Positions 19,250-29,193 of a DNA stretch of 64,000 bases are shown here, piece after piece. The translations under genes were made by a program, and so were the position numbers. Under the pieces are notes generated by a model. That model did no database searches. It saw only the letters and a list, made by a program, of their open reading frames with translations, and had not been told where the DNA came from. Source of the DNA: Rhodoligotrophos appendicifer (GTDB taxonomy: Bacteria > Pseudomonadota > Alphaproteobacteria > Rhizobiales > Im1); assembly GCF_007474605.1 (NCBI RefSeq), contig NZ_VHKL01000002.1:372001-436000 (forward strand). The letters are read 5' to 3'. Positions within the stretch are counted from its first letter, which is position 1. Each line of letters opens with the position of its first letter.

Positions 19250-20779
19250 CTAAAAATAGGCCATGTCGGGCATGCTTTCCTTGCGCTTGGCGATGAAGGC
19301 GCACAGCTCCTCGTCGATGGCGGGATCGAGGCCTGGATCGGCATAATCCTGCAACAGCTGCTTCCACCGAAGGTTCGCCCTCTGGTCAGCCGTCAGCTGG
19401 CCGTCCGCCTTCCATTGCTCGTAGGAATTGTTGTCGCTGATGGCGGAGCGGTAAAAGGCACTCATGAAATTGGCCTGAGTGTGGGCGCTGCCGAGGAAGT
19501 GGGACCCCGGCCCGACGGCCTGTATCGCCTCGATCGCCTGGGCATTGTCAGAGAGATCAATGCCTTCGAAGAAGCTCATGACCTTGCCGCACAAATCGGC
19601 ATCAATGATCGTCTTCTCATAGCCCGTCACCAGGCCGCCCTCGAGCCAGCCGGTCGCGTGATTGATGACATTGGCACCGGCGAGCATGGACATCAACAGG
19701 CCCCAGGTCGCCTCCTGTTGCGACTGGGCATCGGGCACCTTGGAGGCCGAGAGCGTCCCCACGGTGTGGAAGGGCACGCCAAGGCGCCGGGCGAGCTGGC
19801 CGCAGGCGAGCACCATCTTGCCCGCTTCCGGGGTGCCGAAGGTCGGGGCGCCACTCTGCATGGAAATCGTGCTGGCGAAGCTGCCCATGAGAGAGGGGGC
19901 GCCGGGGTTGATGAGCTGCACCAGGCACAGGGTCGCCAGCGCCTCGGCGAGGACCTGGGCGAGTGTTCCCGCCACCGTGCAGGGACTCATGGCGCCGGCG
20001 AGCATCCACGGGGTGCAGGCCACCGGCTGGTTGTTGCGGGCATAGACCTTGAGCGATCCCGACATGTTGGCATCGAGCACCAGCGGGGCGTTGGTGTTGC
20101 TCACGTTGTAGAGCACCGCGTTGGTGGCGACGGTCTCCGCACCAAAGACGATCTTCGCCATGTCCACGGCATCCTGGGCACGCACTTCGCCGATGAAGGC
20201 GCCCATGAAGCAGCGATCCGAATAGCGGATATGGGTGTAGAGCATGTCGAGATGGCGCTTATTCGCGGGCAGATCGACCGGCTCGCAAACGACACCACCG
20301 GAGTGATGGAGATAGGGGATCATCTGGTGCAGCTTCACCAGATCCCGGAAATCGTCGATGGTGCCGTAGCGGCGGCCGCGGTCCAGGTCGTGGACGAAGG
20401 GAGGTCCCCAGGACGGGCAGAGGACGGTATTGTCGCCGCCGATGACGACCGTGTTCGCAGGATTGCGCGCCAGCTGGTTGAAGCGCTGGGGCGCCGTCGC
20501 GCGGATGAGCTTGCGGCACATGCCCTCCTCGAAGCGCACCCGCGTGCCCTGGACGTCGGCGCCGGCGTCGTGGAAGATCTCCAAAAGCTCGGGATCGTCC
20601 ACAAACTCCATGCCCGTCTCCTTGAGCAGGCGATCGGCATTGCGTTCAATGAGGCTCAAGCCCTCCTCATCGAGCACGTTGAAGGTGCCCAGACGGCGAT
20701 TGACGTAAGGTTTGCGGATCACGTCGCTGTCGGCTCGCGCGTTCAGACGGCCGGCGCGGCCGCCGCCCTGGCGGCTCAC
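19250..20779 (-). CDS. Trimethylamine methyltransferase (MttB) family protein, non-pyrrolysine
   Basis: A 509-residue TIM-barrel methyltransferase of the MttB family, read through without any internal amber codon, so it belongs to the non-pyrrolysine branch that includes glycine betaine:corrinoid methyltransferases. Recognisable segments include VVIGGDNTVLCPSWGPPFV, ISMQSGAPTFGTPEAGKM and LSASKVPDAQSQQEATWG. In known cases the enzyme passes a methyl group from a quaternary amine to a small corrinoid protein. No corrinoid protein or its reactivating enzyme is encoded in the window. The GTG start overlaps the stop of the upstream dehydrogenase by four bases (GTGA), so the two are translationally coupled. 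The substrate is probably betaine-like, by context. Confidence 0.88.
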   Translation of the reverse strand: MSRQGGGRAGRLNARADSDVIRKPYVNRRLGTFNVLDEEGLSLIERNADRLLKETGMEFVDDPELLEIFHDAGADVQGTRVRFEEGMCRKLIRATAPQRFNQLARNPANTVVIGGDNTVLCPSWGPPFVHDLDRGRRYGTIDDFRDLVKLHQMIPYLHHSGGVVCEPVDLPANKRHLDMLYTHIRYSDRCFMGAFIGEVRAQDAVDMAKIVFGAETVATNAVLYNVSNTNAPLVLDANMSGSLKVYARNNQPVACTPWMLAGAMSPCTVAGTLAQVLAEALATLCLVQLINPGAPSLMGSFASTISMQSGAPTFGTPEAGKMVLACGQLARRLGVPFHTVGTLSASKVPDAQSQQEATWGLLMSMLAGANVINHATGWLEGGLVTGYEKTIIDADLCGKVMSFFEGIDLSDNAQAIEAIQAVGPGSHFLGSAHTQANFMSAFYRSAISDNNSYEQWKADGQLTADQRANLRWKQLLQDYADPGLDPAIDEELCAFIAKRKESMPDMAYF

Positions 20780-23238
20780 AGGGCCACCACGGGCGCTGGC
20801 TCAAGCGAGCGACCGCGCAATCGAACATTTCCCGGATCATAGGGAACTTCCGACAGCTGGCGCACCGGGAAGGCGCGGCCCAGGATCTCGATCGAGAGAT
20901 CCCCGCTTTCAGCCTCCGGTTTCAGATAGGCCAAAGCGAGCGTCTTGCTTGTGCGTGGAGCATAAGTGCCAGATGTCACGATCCCAACGGGGCGCCCGTC
21001 CTGGATCAGGCTGTGGGCATAGAAGGGGAGGACTTCCCCATCCGTTGCAACTTCGAAGAGCGCCATGTGCCAAGCCTTTCCACTTGCGGCGCGCGTCAGC
21101 ATCGCCTCCTTGCCGATAAAGTCGCGATCCTTTGCCTGAACCAAGGCGTCGAGCCCGGCCTCCAGCGGCGTGCGTTCGGTGGTCAGGTCCATGCCCCAGG
21201 CCCGACAGGCTTTCTCCAGCCGCATGGCGTTGAGGGCGTAGGCACCGAACGGGCGCAGGTCGAAGGGCTTGCCCGCGACACTCAAGGCCGAGTGCACACG
21301 GTCCAGCTCGCCCAGGGGAGCATGAAGCTCCCAGCCGAGCTCGCCCGCATAGGAGACGCGCAGTGCCCTGATTTCGAGCCCAGCGATCTCCAAGGTCTGT
21401 GCGGAAAGCCATGGAAAGGAAGGATCACCGAGATCGGTCTCGGTGCAGCCTGACAAGACCTCGCGGGAATGCGGGCCCATCAGGCCGAGGATGCCGAGCT
21501 GTTCCGTGCGGTTGGTGATCTCGACATCAAATCCGGCCCTGGCCCTGTGTCTGAGAAGATCCTCATCATGGCGCTCGGCGGCGGCTGCACTCGTCAGATA
21601 GAAATGGTCGGTGGCCAACCGGGTCACCGTGAATTCCGAGGCCACACCGCCCTTGGGCGTCAGGGCGTGAGTGAGGCCGATGCGACCATCACGCCGCGGG
21701 GCCCGGTTCGCCCCCAGACTGTCGAGGAAGGGCAGGGCGTCGGGACCCGTGATCTCAAACTTCGAAAATGCAGACAGGTCGACCAGTCCGACCCCGTCGC
21801 GCACAGCCAGGCATTCGCCTTCCACGGCATCCAGCCAGGCCGGGCGCCGGAAGGTCAGGGCGATCTCGGCACTTTGATCCGCTGCAAAGAAGTTCGGCCG
21901 TTCCCAGCCATAGGCGCATCCGAACACGGCGCCGGCCTCGGATTGCGTTTCGACCAGCGGCGTGACCCGTCTCGGGCGCCCGGCGTCCCGCTCCTCGAAG
22001 GGGTAGTGAATGCCGAATTGCAGACCAAAACATTCGACTGCCTTGTCCAGCCTATAGGCGCGGTCGGCGTAGTTTCCGAAACGACGGGAATCGATAGCCA
22101 GAGCGTCCCGCGGCGGTTCGCCAGACATGATCCAGTCGGCAAGGAAACTGCCGGCCCCGCCGCCCTCCATGACCCCCATGCTGGAGCCGGTCAGGAGCCA
22201 GGCATTGGGAAGCGAGAAAGCAGGACCTATCAACGGGTTGGCGTCGGGTGTGAAGGTGATGGGACCGTTCACCACGGTCTTGATCCCGGCATGCGCCAGG
22301 GCCGGCACCCGGTCCATGGCAAGGGCCAGGATGTGCTCCACTCTTTCGAGATCCGGGGGCAGCAGCTCCATGCCAAAGGCCGGCGGCACGCCGTCGATCG
22401 CCCAGGGGCTTGCCGCCTTCTCATAGGGGCCAATGATGAAGCCATCGCGCTCCTGACGAAGATACCAACTCTCTTCAGGGTCGCGGATGATCGGCAGTTC
22501 CGCCTGGCCGCCCGACTGTCTGGCGGCAATCTCCGGCACCGTGTCGGTCACCACATATTGGTGCAGCATCGGAACGACGGGCAGGTCGAGGCCCATCATG
22601 GTGCCGATCTCCCGGCACCATGTTCCGGCCGCGTTCACCACATGCTCGGCCAGGATTTCACCCTTGTCGGTGCGGATCCGCCATTCGCCCCCGGCCGTGC
22701 GATCGATGGCCAGGACTTTCGTGTGGCGATAGATCTCAGCCCCCCGGGCGCGGGCTGCGGACGCCATGGCGTTCGTGGCGAGGGTCGGATCTACATGGCC
22801 ATCGTCAGGCTCGTGGATCGCCCCAATGATCCCATCGGCGATGCAGAGGGGATAGATGGCCTTGAGTTCGGCAGGAGACAGAATGTTGAAGGTATAGCCC
22901 AGGAACTTGCCGAGCCCCTGCACATGTCTGAACTCATCCATCCGGTCCGGCGAGCGCGTGATCCGCAAGGCGCCGCTGGCATGAAAGCCGGTGGACAGGC
23001 CGGTCTCCGCGGGAAGGACATCACGGTACAGCCGCACCGATTCAGCCCGCATCTCCATGATGGTCGCGTTATGTGCGAAATGGGTGCAGAGGCCTGCCGC
23101 ATGCCACGTGGATCCCGCCGTGAGCTCTTGTCTTTCAACCAGCACCACGTCGGTCCAGCCGCCCTTGCTCAGGTGATAGAGCAGGGACACGCCCATGGCG
23201 CCGCCGCCGATCACCACCACTCTCGCCTGTGTCTTCAC
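20776..23238 (-). CDS. FAD-dependent dehydrogenase fused to GcvT domain (dimethylglycine/sarcosine dehydrogenase-like)
   Basis: An 820-residue two-domain enzyme. The N-terminal half is a DAO-type flavoprotein with dinucleotide motif VVVIGGGAMG and the STWH46AAG motif, whose His carries covalent FAD in dimethylglycine and sarcosine dehydrogenases. The C-terminal half is a GcvT-type aminomethyltransferase domain (from about residue 430) that would pass the released methyl group to tetrahydrofolate. GTG 23238 is chosen because AGGAG lies seven bases upstream; the longer upstream frame overlaps the neighbouring gene and is not conserved in style. It follows a paralogue by 13 bases and overlaps the MttB-family gene. 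Confidence 0.9.
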   Translation of the reverse strand: MKTQARVVVIGGGAMGVSLLYHLSKGGWTDVVLVERQELTAGSTWHAAGLCTHFAHNATIMEMRAESVRLYRDVLPAETGLSTGFHASGALRITRSPDRMDEFRHVQGLGKFLGYTFNILSPAELKAIYPLCIADGIIGAIHEPDDGHVDPTLATNAMASAARARGAEIYRHTKVLAIDRTAGGEWRIRTDKGEILAEHVVNAAGTWCREIGTMMGLDLPVVPMLHQYVVTDTVPEIAARQSGGQAELPIIRDPEESWYLRQERDGFIIGPYEKAASPWAIDGVPPAFGMELLPPDLERVEHILALAMDRVPALAHAGIKTVVNGPITFTPDANPLIGPAFSLPNAWLLTGSSMGVMEGGGAGSFLADWIMSGEPPRDALAIDSRRFGNYADRAYRLDKAVECFGLQFGIHYPFEERDAGRPRRVTPLVETQSEAGAVFGCAYGWERPNFFAADQSAEIALTFRRPAWLDAVEGECLAVRDGVGLVDLSAFSKFEITGPDALPFLDSLGANRAPRRDGRIGLTHALTPKGGVASEFTVTRLATDHFYLTSAAAAERHDEDLLRHRARAGFDVEITNRTEQLGILGLMGPHSREVLSGCTETDLGDPSFPWLSAQTLEIAGLEIRALRVSYAGELGWELHAPLGELDRVHSALSVAGKPFDLRPFGAYALNAMRLEKACRAWGMDLTTERTPLEAGLDALVQAKDRDFIGKEAMLTRAASGKAWHMALFEVATDGEVLPFYAHSLIQDGRPVGIVTSGTYAPRTSKTLALAYLKPEAESGDLSIEILGRAFPVRQLSEVPYDPGNVRLRGRSLEPAPVVAL

Positions 23239-23251
23239 GTGCACACTCCTC

Positions 23252-25693
23252 TCAGCCGCGCAAGCGCTGGCCGCCTGGATCGTAGGGAGGCTGCCGCAAG
23301 GGGCGGAGCGGCAAGACCTCGCCGGCGACCTTGATTTGATAGGTGGCTTCGAACATCGTCTCGGACGCGGCTTCGGGAGGCACCGCCACATAGGCGAGGC
23401 ACAGGCTGAGGCCGGTGCGGAACCCTTGGCCGCCGGATGTCGTGAGCCCGCAATAGACCCCCTCGCGATAGACCGGCTCATCATGCAGCAGGAGCGGCGT
23501 TGCTCCGTCCACGGCAAAGAGCATCAGCCGACGGGCAAGACCTTGCCGGCGCTGCGCCTCCAACGCCGGAAGACCCAGGAACCCGTCCGGCTTCGTCCAG
23601 GCGATGGCAAAGCTCAGTCCCGACTCGAGAGGGGTATCCAGAGGTCCGATGTCATGGCCCCAATGCCGATACCCCTTCTCCAGCCGACAGCCATCCAAGG
23701 CATAGTGGCCCGCAAGCCCGAGGTCGTAGGGCTTGCCGGCCTCGATGATCACCTGCAGCAGGCTCTCGGCAAATTCGGCGGGGACATACAGCTCCCAGCC
23801 GAGTTCGCCGACGAAGCTGACCCTGGTCGCCCGCAGGCTCGCATAGCCGATGTCGATCACTTGCGAGGTTCCGAATGGAAAGGCCGTGGCGGAGAGATCC
23901 GCATCCGTGAGGCTCTGGAGCAGGTCGCGGGACCGGGGTCCCATCACCCCAAGCACGGCTTCGGCCGAGGTCGCATCGAAGATCTGGACGCTGCGGCCCG
24001 CCGCATGGCGCTCCAGCCAGGCGAGGTCCTTCTGACGGGTCGCAGCCCCGCTGACGATGCGAAATGCGTCTTCACCGCAGCGGGTCACGGTGACGTCCGC
24101 CTCGATGCCGCCGGCATCGTTCAGCATCTGGGTGTAGAACGCGCGACCCACGTCGCGGGCCACGTCATTCGTGCAGAGATATTGCAGAAGCGCCGCGGCG
24201 TCCGGGCCTTTGACGTCGATCTTGGTGAAGGGCGAGAGTTCGAACAGCGCCACAGTCTCGGACATGTGCCTGGCTTCGCGTGCCGCCGCCGGCCACCACG
24301 TCTGGCTGCCAAAGCCGTAGTCGATGACCTCCTCACCAGGATGGCGGGCGTACCAGAGCGGCCGCTCCCAGCCGGTGGGCGCACCGAACACGGCGCCCGC
24401 CTCTGCGAATTGCCGGTGGAAGGGCGAGCGCCGGGCGTCGCGTCCGGCTTTCTGCTGCTTATAGGGCCAGTGCATCTCGAAGAGATCGGCGACGCTTTCC
24501 TCCATTCTCGCATGCAGGTAGGAGGGGGCTGCCGACGCCCTGTCGAAGCGTGCGATGTCGAGCGCCCAGAGATCAAGGGAGGGCCGACCGTCGACCAGCC
24601 ATTCCGCCATCGCCCGGCCCACGCCGGCGGAGGACATCATGCCCGTGGAGTTGAAACCGGCCGCCACGAAAAATCCCTTCAGGAACGGCGATTCACCCAT
24701 CAGCGGCCGGGTGTCCGGCGTGAAGCTCTCGGGGCCGTTCATGAAATGGCGAATCCCCACTTGGCCCAGCGCCGGGACGAGGGAGAGGCCGGCCTCCATG
24801 AATGGCGCGAACTGCTCCCAGTCCTCACCGAATTCCAGAAAGGGCCGGTCGCCATCGGGGCCGGTCGGGTCCCAGATCTTGGCATGGGGTTCGAAACCGC
24901 CGAGGACCAGCTTGCCCGAGTCCTCCTTCAAATAGATCCCGCGGTCGAGATCGCGCAGGATCGGGAACGGCTGAGGGAGGCCCGGAACCGGCTCCGTCAC
25001 GACATACATGTGTTCGACGGGCTGGAGGGGGACGGGGACGCCTGCGAGGCGGCCCAAAGCGTGCGACCAGGCTCCGGCGCAGAGGACGATCTTCTCACAG
25101 GAGATCCGTCCTCCCGTGGCCAGTTCGATCCCCGTCACGGCGCCGTTGCGCCGCTGAAAGCCCGTGCAGGCGGTTCCCTCCAGGAGGCGGATGCCCGCGC
25201 CCCGCGCCCGCTTCGCATAGGCCATACAGATATCGATGGGATTGGCCTGGCCGTCGTCGGCGACCCAGAGGGCTCCCGCGAGACCCTCTTCCGACAGAAG
25301 TCCCGCCTTTTCACAGGCCTCTTCGGGTCCGATCATGCGCGCATCGAGGCCGCTGATCTCGCCGGTGGCGGCAATGCGGCGCAACTCGATCAGCCGCGCC
25401 TGCGTGCGGGCCAGCCACAGCCCACCCGTTCGGCGGTATCCGGAATCCTGGCCGGTCCGCGCCGCCAGCTCAGGGAAAAGTTCGGTCGCATAGCTCGCGA
25501 GCCTGGTCAGGTTCAAGCTCGACCGCAAAGGGCCGACAATTCCCGCGGCGTGCCAGGAGGTCCCGCTGGTGAGGGTGTTGCGCTCCACCAGAACCACATC
25601 GGTGACGCCCATCTCGGCGAGGTGAAAGGCAATGCCGAGGCCGATGACGCCACCGCCGATGATCACGATCTGGGCATGTTCGATGTCGGCCAT
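23252..25693 (-). CDS. Second FAD-dependent dehydrogenase-GcvT fusion (dimethylglycine/sarcosine dehydrogenase-like)
   Basis: An 813-residue paralogue of the next gene with the same plan: dinucleotide motif IVIIGGGVIGLG, covalent-FAD type motif TSWH48AAG, then a GcvT half with matching blocks (GWERPLWYARHP, VSFVGELGWELYVP, GHYALDGCRLEKG). It would oxidatively remove an N-methyl group and hand formaldehyde-level carbon to folate. The two paralogues differ throughout, so they probably act on successive substrates such as dimethylglycine and sarcosine. It is the first gene of the leftward operon and is divergent from a LysR gene across 87 bases. Confidence 0.9.
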   Translation of the reverse strand: MADIEHAQIVIIGGGVIGLGIAFHLAEMGVTDVVLVERNTLTSGTSWHAAGIVGPLRSSLNLTRLASYATELFPELAARTGQDSGYRRTGGLWLARTQARLIELRRIAATGEISGLDARMIGPEEACEKAGLLSEEGLAGALWVADDGQANPIDICMAYAKRARGAGIRLLEGTACTGFQRRNGAVTGIELATGGRISCEKIVLCAGAWSHALGRLAGVPVPLQPVEHMYVVTEPVPGLPQPFPILRDLDRGIYLKEDSGKLVLGGFEPHAKIWDPTGPDGDRPFLEFGEDWEQFAPFMEAGLSLVPALGQVGIRHFMNGPESFTPDTRPLMGESPFLKGFFVAAGFNSTGMMSSAGVGRAMAEWLVDGRPSLDLWALDIARFDRASAAPSYLHARMEESVADLFEMHWPYKQQKAGRDARRSPFHRQFAEAGAVFGAPTGWERPLWYARHPGEEVIDYGFGSQTWWPAAAREARHMSETVALFELSPFTKIDVKGPDAAALLQYLCTNDVARDVGRAFYTQMLNDAGGIEADVTVTRCGEDAFRIVSGAATRQKDLAWLERHAAGRSVQIFDATSAEAVLGVMGPRSRDLLQSLTDADLSATAFPFGTSQVIDIGYASLRATRVSFVGELGWELYVPAEFAESLLQVIIEAGKPYDLGLAGHYALDGCRLEKGYRHWGHDIGPLDTPLESGLSFAIAWTKPDGFLGLPALEAQRRQGLARRLMLFAVDGATPLLLHDEPVYREGVYCGLTTSGGQGFRTGLSLCLAYVAVPPEAASETMFEATYQIKVAGEVLPLRPLRQPPYDPGGQRLRG

Positions 25694-25780
25694 AAGTCTG
25701 CTTCTAGTCTCCTGACGGCGGCCACAATCGGTTGAAATCCCGAGCCTCTCAAGACAAAGTGCGGGGCATTAGGAATTCTT

Positions 25781-26770
25781 ATGAAAGGCCGATCGATGGC
25801 CAAGGGCACCAAGTTCGACTTCAACCTGTTCCGTTCGATCGAGGTGTTCGTCGCCGTCGTCGAGACCCGCCATGTCACGCAGGCCGCGGAGATGTTGGGC
25901 ATGACGCAGTCGGCTGCGTCGCAGCATTTGAAGAACCTCGAAAGGGCTCTCGGCGTCGTGCTGATCGACCGCAACCTCCGGCCGATCGAGCTGACCAAGG
26001 CGGGTGTGGTGCTGCATCGGCGCGCGGTCACCATTCTCGGTGAGGTGGAGGGGCTGCTCACTGACGCGCGGCGAGAGAATTCAGCGCCCCTGCCGCTGTT
26101 GCGCATCGCGCTGCTGGCCTCGATCGCGACGACGCTGGCACCGGCGCTTTCGGTGCTGGCCCGCAACCGGTTCAAAGTGCCGGAACTCAGTCTGTTTGCC
26201 AGCCTTGCCCATGATCACGTGACCCTGCTCAGGAGCCGGCGCACCGACCTCGCCGTCACATCGGGGGATCTGTTCGAGATCGACGGATTGGTGCGCTATC
26301 CGGTGCTGAGCGAAAGATTTCTGCTGGTCACGCCAAAAGGGTTTCGCGGCCCCCTGGACGATCTGGCGGCCTTGGCGAAGCGGCTCCCGCTCGTTCGCTT
26401 CTCCCGTGAAACCCCGGTGGGCATGCGCACGGACCAGCATCTCTCCCGGGTGCGGGTCGAGCTGCCGCGGGTGATGGAAGGCGATCGCTCCAGTGTCGTC
26501 ATGGCTCCGGTCGCTGCCGGGATGGGCTTTGCCATCATGTCGCCCAGCCTGCTCATCGATGGCGTGGCGGAGGGGATGCAGATCGACGTTCATCCTCTGC
26601 CCATCGCGAGCTTTTCGCGGGAGATCACGCTGGTGGCCCGCGAGCGGGAGTTCGGCGAGCTGCCGGAGGTCTTTGCACGCTGTTGCGCGGATACCTTGGT
26701 CGCCGCCATCCAGAGCCGGCTCCCGAGCCTTACGGCCGAGCATTACAACGTCACTCTGCCGCCCGCGTGA
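25781..26770 (+). CDS. LysR family transcriptional regulator
   Basis: A 329-residue LysR-type regulator. The N-terminal winged helix shows VFVAVVETRHVTQAAEMLGMTQSA and SQHLKNLERALGVVLIDR (about residues 22-70), followed by a periplasmic-binding-fold effector domain. ATG 25781 has AGGA six bases upstream; an internal ATG at 25796 is possible. It is transcribed away from the dehydrogenase/MttB operon, the classic arrangement for a LysR protein controlling its divergent neighbour. I could not pick out a convincing T-N11-A box in the 87-base gap. Confidence 0.92.
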   Translation: MKGRSMAKGTKFDFNLFRSIEVFVAVVETRHVTQAAEMLGMTQSAASQHLKNLERALGVVLIDRNLRPIELTKAGVVLHRRAVTILGEVEGLLTDARRENSAPLPLLRIALLASIATTLAPALSVLARNRFKVPELSLFASLAHDHVTLLRSRRTDLAVTSGDLFEIDGLVRYPVLSERFLLVTPKGFRGPLDDLAALAKRLPLVRFSRETPVGMRTDQHLSRVRVELPRVMEGDRSSVVMAPVAAGMGFAIMSPSLLIDGVAEGMQIDVHPLPIASFSREITLVAREREFGELPEVFARCCADTLVAAIQSRLPSLTAEHYNVTLPPA

Positions 26771-26909
26771 GGTATTGCGACCGAGCGGGGCCGAGAGGGC
26801 GAGACGGCAGGCCTAATCCTCAGCATCAGTTATTGCGATCGCCGCTGCTTTTCCTGCCCCTGGCGGGGCCTCCGTGCTGTTATTCGCCAGCCCTTCACGG
26901 AGTGACCGC

Positions 26910-28223
26910 ATGCCTGTCTATCCCGACATCGAAACCGACTGGTCCACCGAGGCCATCGTCGAGCGGCGCGATCGCTATTACTCCGCCTCGCAGCGGAAGT
27001 TCGTGCCCTACAGCACGCCGCTGATCATCAAGCGCGGGGCGGGGCAATATGTCTGGGACGAGACGGATAAGAAATATACCGACCTCCTGGGCATGAATCT
27101 CTGCATCTCCGTGGGGCATGCGCATCCGGCGGTCGTGAAGGCAGCCTCCGAGCAGATCGCCCAGCTCACGCATTGCACGACGATGTTCTATCATCCGACG
27201 CCCGCCCATTACGCCGAAGAGCTGGCGGCGACGATGCCGAAATCCTTCGAGTGGGTGGTTCATTTCACGAACAGCGGCGCCGAGGCGATCGACCTCGCCC
27301 TGCTCATGGCGCGGTCCTTCACCGGCAATATCGACATGCTGGCGCTGCGCAGCAGCTATCACGGCGCCACCTTTGGTGCCCAGGCGCTCACCGGCATCGC
27401 GGGCTTCCGCCACAACGTGCCCCAGCTCGGTGGCGTCGCCTTCGTAGCGGAGCCGAACCAATATCGCGGCATCTATGGCGAGGGCGTGGCGCCCTATCTC
27501 GACGAGATCGACCGGACAATCGCATCCTCAACCAGCGGCGCGCTTGCCGGCATGATTATCGAGCCGGTGCAAGGTTATGGGGGAATCGTGCCGATGCCCG
27601 AGGGCTACATCGCCGGGGCGTTCGAGCGCGTGCGGGCCAAAGGCGGGCTTTGCATCGTCGACGAAGTCCAGGCCGGGGTCGGCCGCACGGGCGATCACTT
27701 CTGGTCCTTCGAGGGTCACGGCGTGATCCCCGACATCATGGTCGTGGCGAAGGGGATCGGCAACGGCATCCCCCTCGGCGCGGTCATCGCCAAGCGCGAG
27801 ATCGGCGAGGCCATGGCCGACAAGTTCCTCTTCCACACCTATGGCGCCAACCCCGTCGCCTGTGCGGCGGGCCGGGCCGTGCTGCAAGTGATGCGGGAGG
27901 AGAAGCTCCAGGAGAATGCGCGCCAGGTCGGCGCCCTGCTGATCAGTCAGCTGAGAGAGCTGCAGAACAAATATCCGATCATCGGCGACGTGCGCGGAAA
28001 AGGCCTCATGCTGGCCATCGAGCTGGTCAAGGATCGGCGGAGCAAGGCGCCCGCCGCCGAGGAGGCCCTCAAGGTCTTCGAGGAAACGCGGCGCCAAGGT
28101 CTCGTCGCCAGCCGCTCGGGACCGTACCGGAACGTCATCAGGATGTGTCCCCCTCTATGTCTCGGCGCCGAAGATGTGGAGGACGTGGTGGACAAGTTTA
28201 CACGCAGCTTCGACGTCCTCTGA
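26910..28223 (+). CDS. Class III aminotransferase (AGXT2-like)
   Basis: A 437-residue PLP enzyme. Signature segments are HFTNSGAEAIDLALLMAR, LCIVDEVQAGVGRTG (cofactor-binding Asp) and VVAKGIGNGIPLGAV, where K281 should bind PLP. The wording is closest to alanine-glyoxylate aminotransferase 2-type enzymes, which also act on omega-amino acids and methylated amines; the substrate here is not determined. ATG 26910 has GGAG seven bases upstream and is preferred over a frame start at 26874. It follows the LysR gene in the same direction and precedes a HAD protein and a DgcA-like flavoprotein. Confidence 0.9.
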   Translation: MPVYPDIETDWSTEAIVERRDRYYSASQRKFVPYSTPLIIKRGAGQYVWDETDKKYTDLLGMNLCISVGHAHPAVVKAASEQIAQLTHCTTMFYHPTPAHYAEELAATMPKSFEWVVHFTNSGAEAIDLALLMARSFTGNIDMLALRSSYHGATFGAQALTGIAGFRHNVPQLGGVAFVAEPNQYRGIYGEGVAPYLDEIDRTIASSTSGALAGMIIEPVQGYGGIVPMPEGYIAGAFERVRAKGGLCIVDEVQAGVGRTGDHFWSFEGHGVIPDIMVVAKGIGNGIPLGAVIAKREIGEAMADKFLFHTYGANPVACAAGRAVLQVMREEKLQENARQVGALLISQLRELQNKYPIIGDVRGKGLMLAIELVKDRRSKAPAAEEALKVFEETRRQGLVASRSGPYRNVIRMCPPLCLGAEDVEDVVDKFTRSFDVL

Positions 28224-28360
28224 GCCGCACTCCTCACGATCGGAGGTGACGGTCGCAAAGGTCGCAACCTCATGGTCGGTCGCCCTGGCGGTCTCCTATT
28301 GCCGCCGCACCAAGGTGCCTTAATATGCGCCCGACTCGGTCGATGCGGAGGACCCTCACA

Positions 28361-29092
28361 GTGCGCTTGTCGGAATTCAAGGCCCTTACCTTCGATTGCT
28401 ACGGCACGCTCATCGACTGGGAAAGCGGCATCATGGAAGCCCTGACGCCCCTGACCCGCCAGGTCGGGAGGACGCTCACCCGCAACGAGATCCTGGAAGC
28501 GCATGCGCGCCAGGAATCGAAGCAGCAGCTGGTCACGCCGACCAAGAAATACAGCGAGCTTCTCGCCGTGGTCTACAAGCGGCTCGGCGAAGAGTGGGGG
28601 GTGCCGACGCGCTGGGACGAGTGCGAAGTCTATGGGCAGTCGATCCCGTCCTGGCCCGCCTTCCCGGATTCGGCCGAGGCCCTTCGCTATCTCAAGAGCC
28701 ATTACAAGCTGGTCGTCCTGTCGAATGTCGACAATGCGTCCTTTGCCGCCAGCAATGAAAAGCTCGGCGTGGACTTCGACGCCGTCTATACGGCGGAGGA
28801 TATCGGTTCCTACAAGCCGGCAGCGCGCAATTTCGATTATATGATCGACTATCTGCAGGCGGATCTGGGTGTGGAGCGGGCCGGCATCCTGCATACTGCC
28901 GAAAGCTTGTTTCACGACCATGTTCCCGCCACGGCACAAAGCCTGTCGACCTGCTGGATATACCGACGCCATGAGCAGGACGGGTTCGGCGCCACGATGA
29001 ACCCGGGGACGATGCCGTCCACAAATTTTCGCTTCACGTCGATGGCAGCGCTGGCACGAGCGCATCAGGAGGAGGCCGGAGGAGATCATTAG
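28361..29092 (+). CDS. HAD superfamily hydrolase, haloacid dehalogenase type II-like
   Basis: A 243-residue HAD protein. Motif I reads LTFDCYGTLIDWE (nucleophile Asp), motif II VVLSNVDN, motif III Lys in GSYKPAARNFDYM, and the tail AESLFHDHVPA is typical of type II L-2-haloacid dehalogenases. True dehalogenation is uncertain because many such proteins are phosphatases. GTG 28361 is chosen because GGAGGA lies eight bases upstream. It sits between an aminotransferase and a demethylase-like flavoprotein, all rightward. Confidence 0.85.
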   Translation: MRLSEFKALTFDCYGTLIDWESGIMEALTPLTRQVGRTLTRNEILEAHARQESKQQLVTPTKKYSELLAVVYKRLGEEWGVPTRWDECEVYGQSIPSWPAFPDSAEALRYLKSHYKLVVLSNVDNASFAASNEKLGVDFDAVYTAEDIGSYKPAARNFDYMIDYLQADLGVERAGILHTAESLFHDHVPATAQSLSTCWIYRRHEQDGFGATMNPGTMPSTNFRFTSMAALARAHQEEAGGDH

Positions 29093-29193
29093 GACGAAGC
29101 CCCGCATGGCCCCAATCGGGGGGCCAAGGTTCTCCCGGCGAATAACGTCGATTGCCACACTCCCCGCTTTGAAGATCACATCAGGACGCTGCC

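Noticed and set aside
25694-25780. LysR-type T-N11-A operator in the divergent gap
   Set aside because: Only a weak imperfect symmetry around GAATTC was found; mismatches next to the core make it unconvincing.
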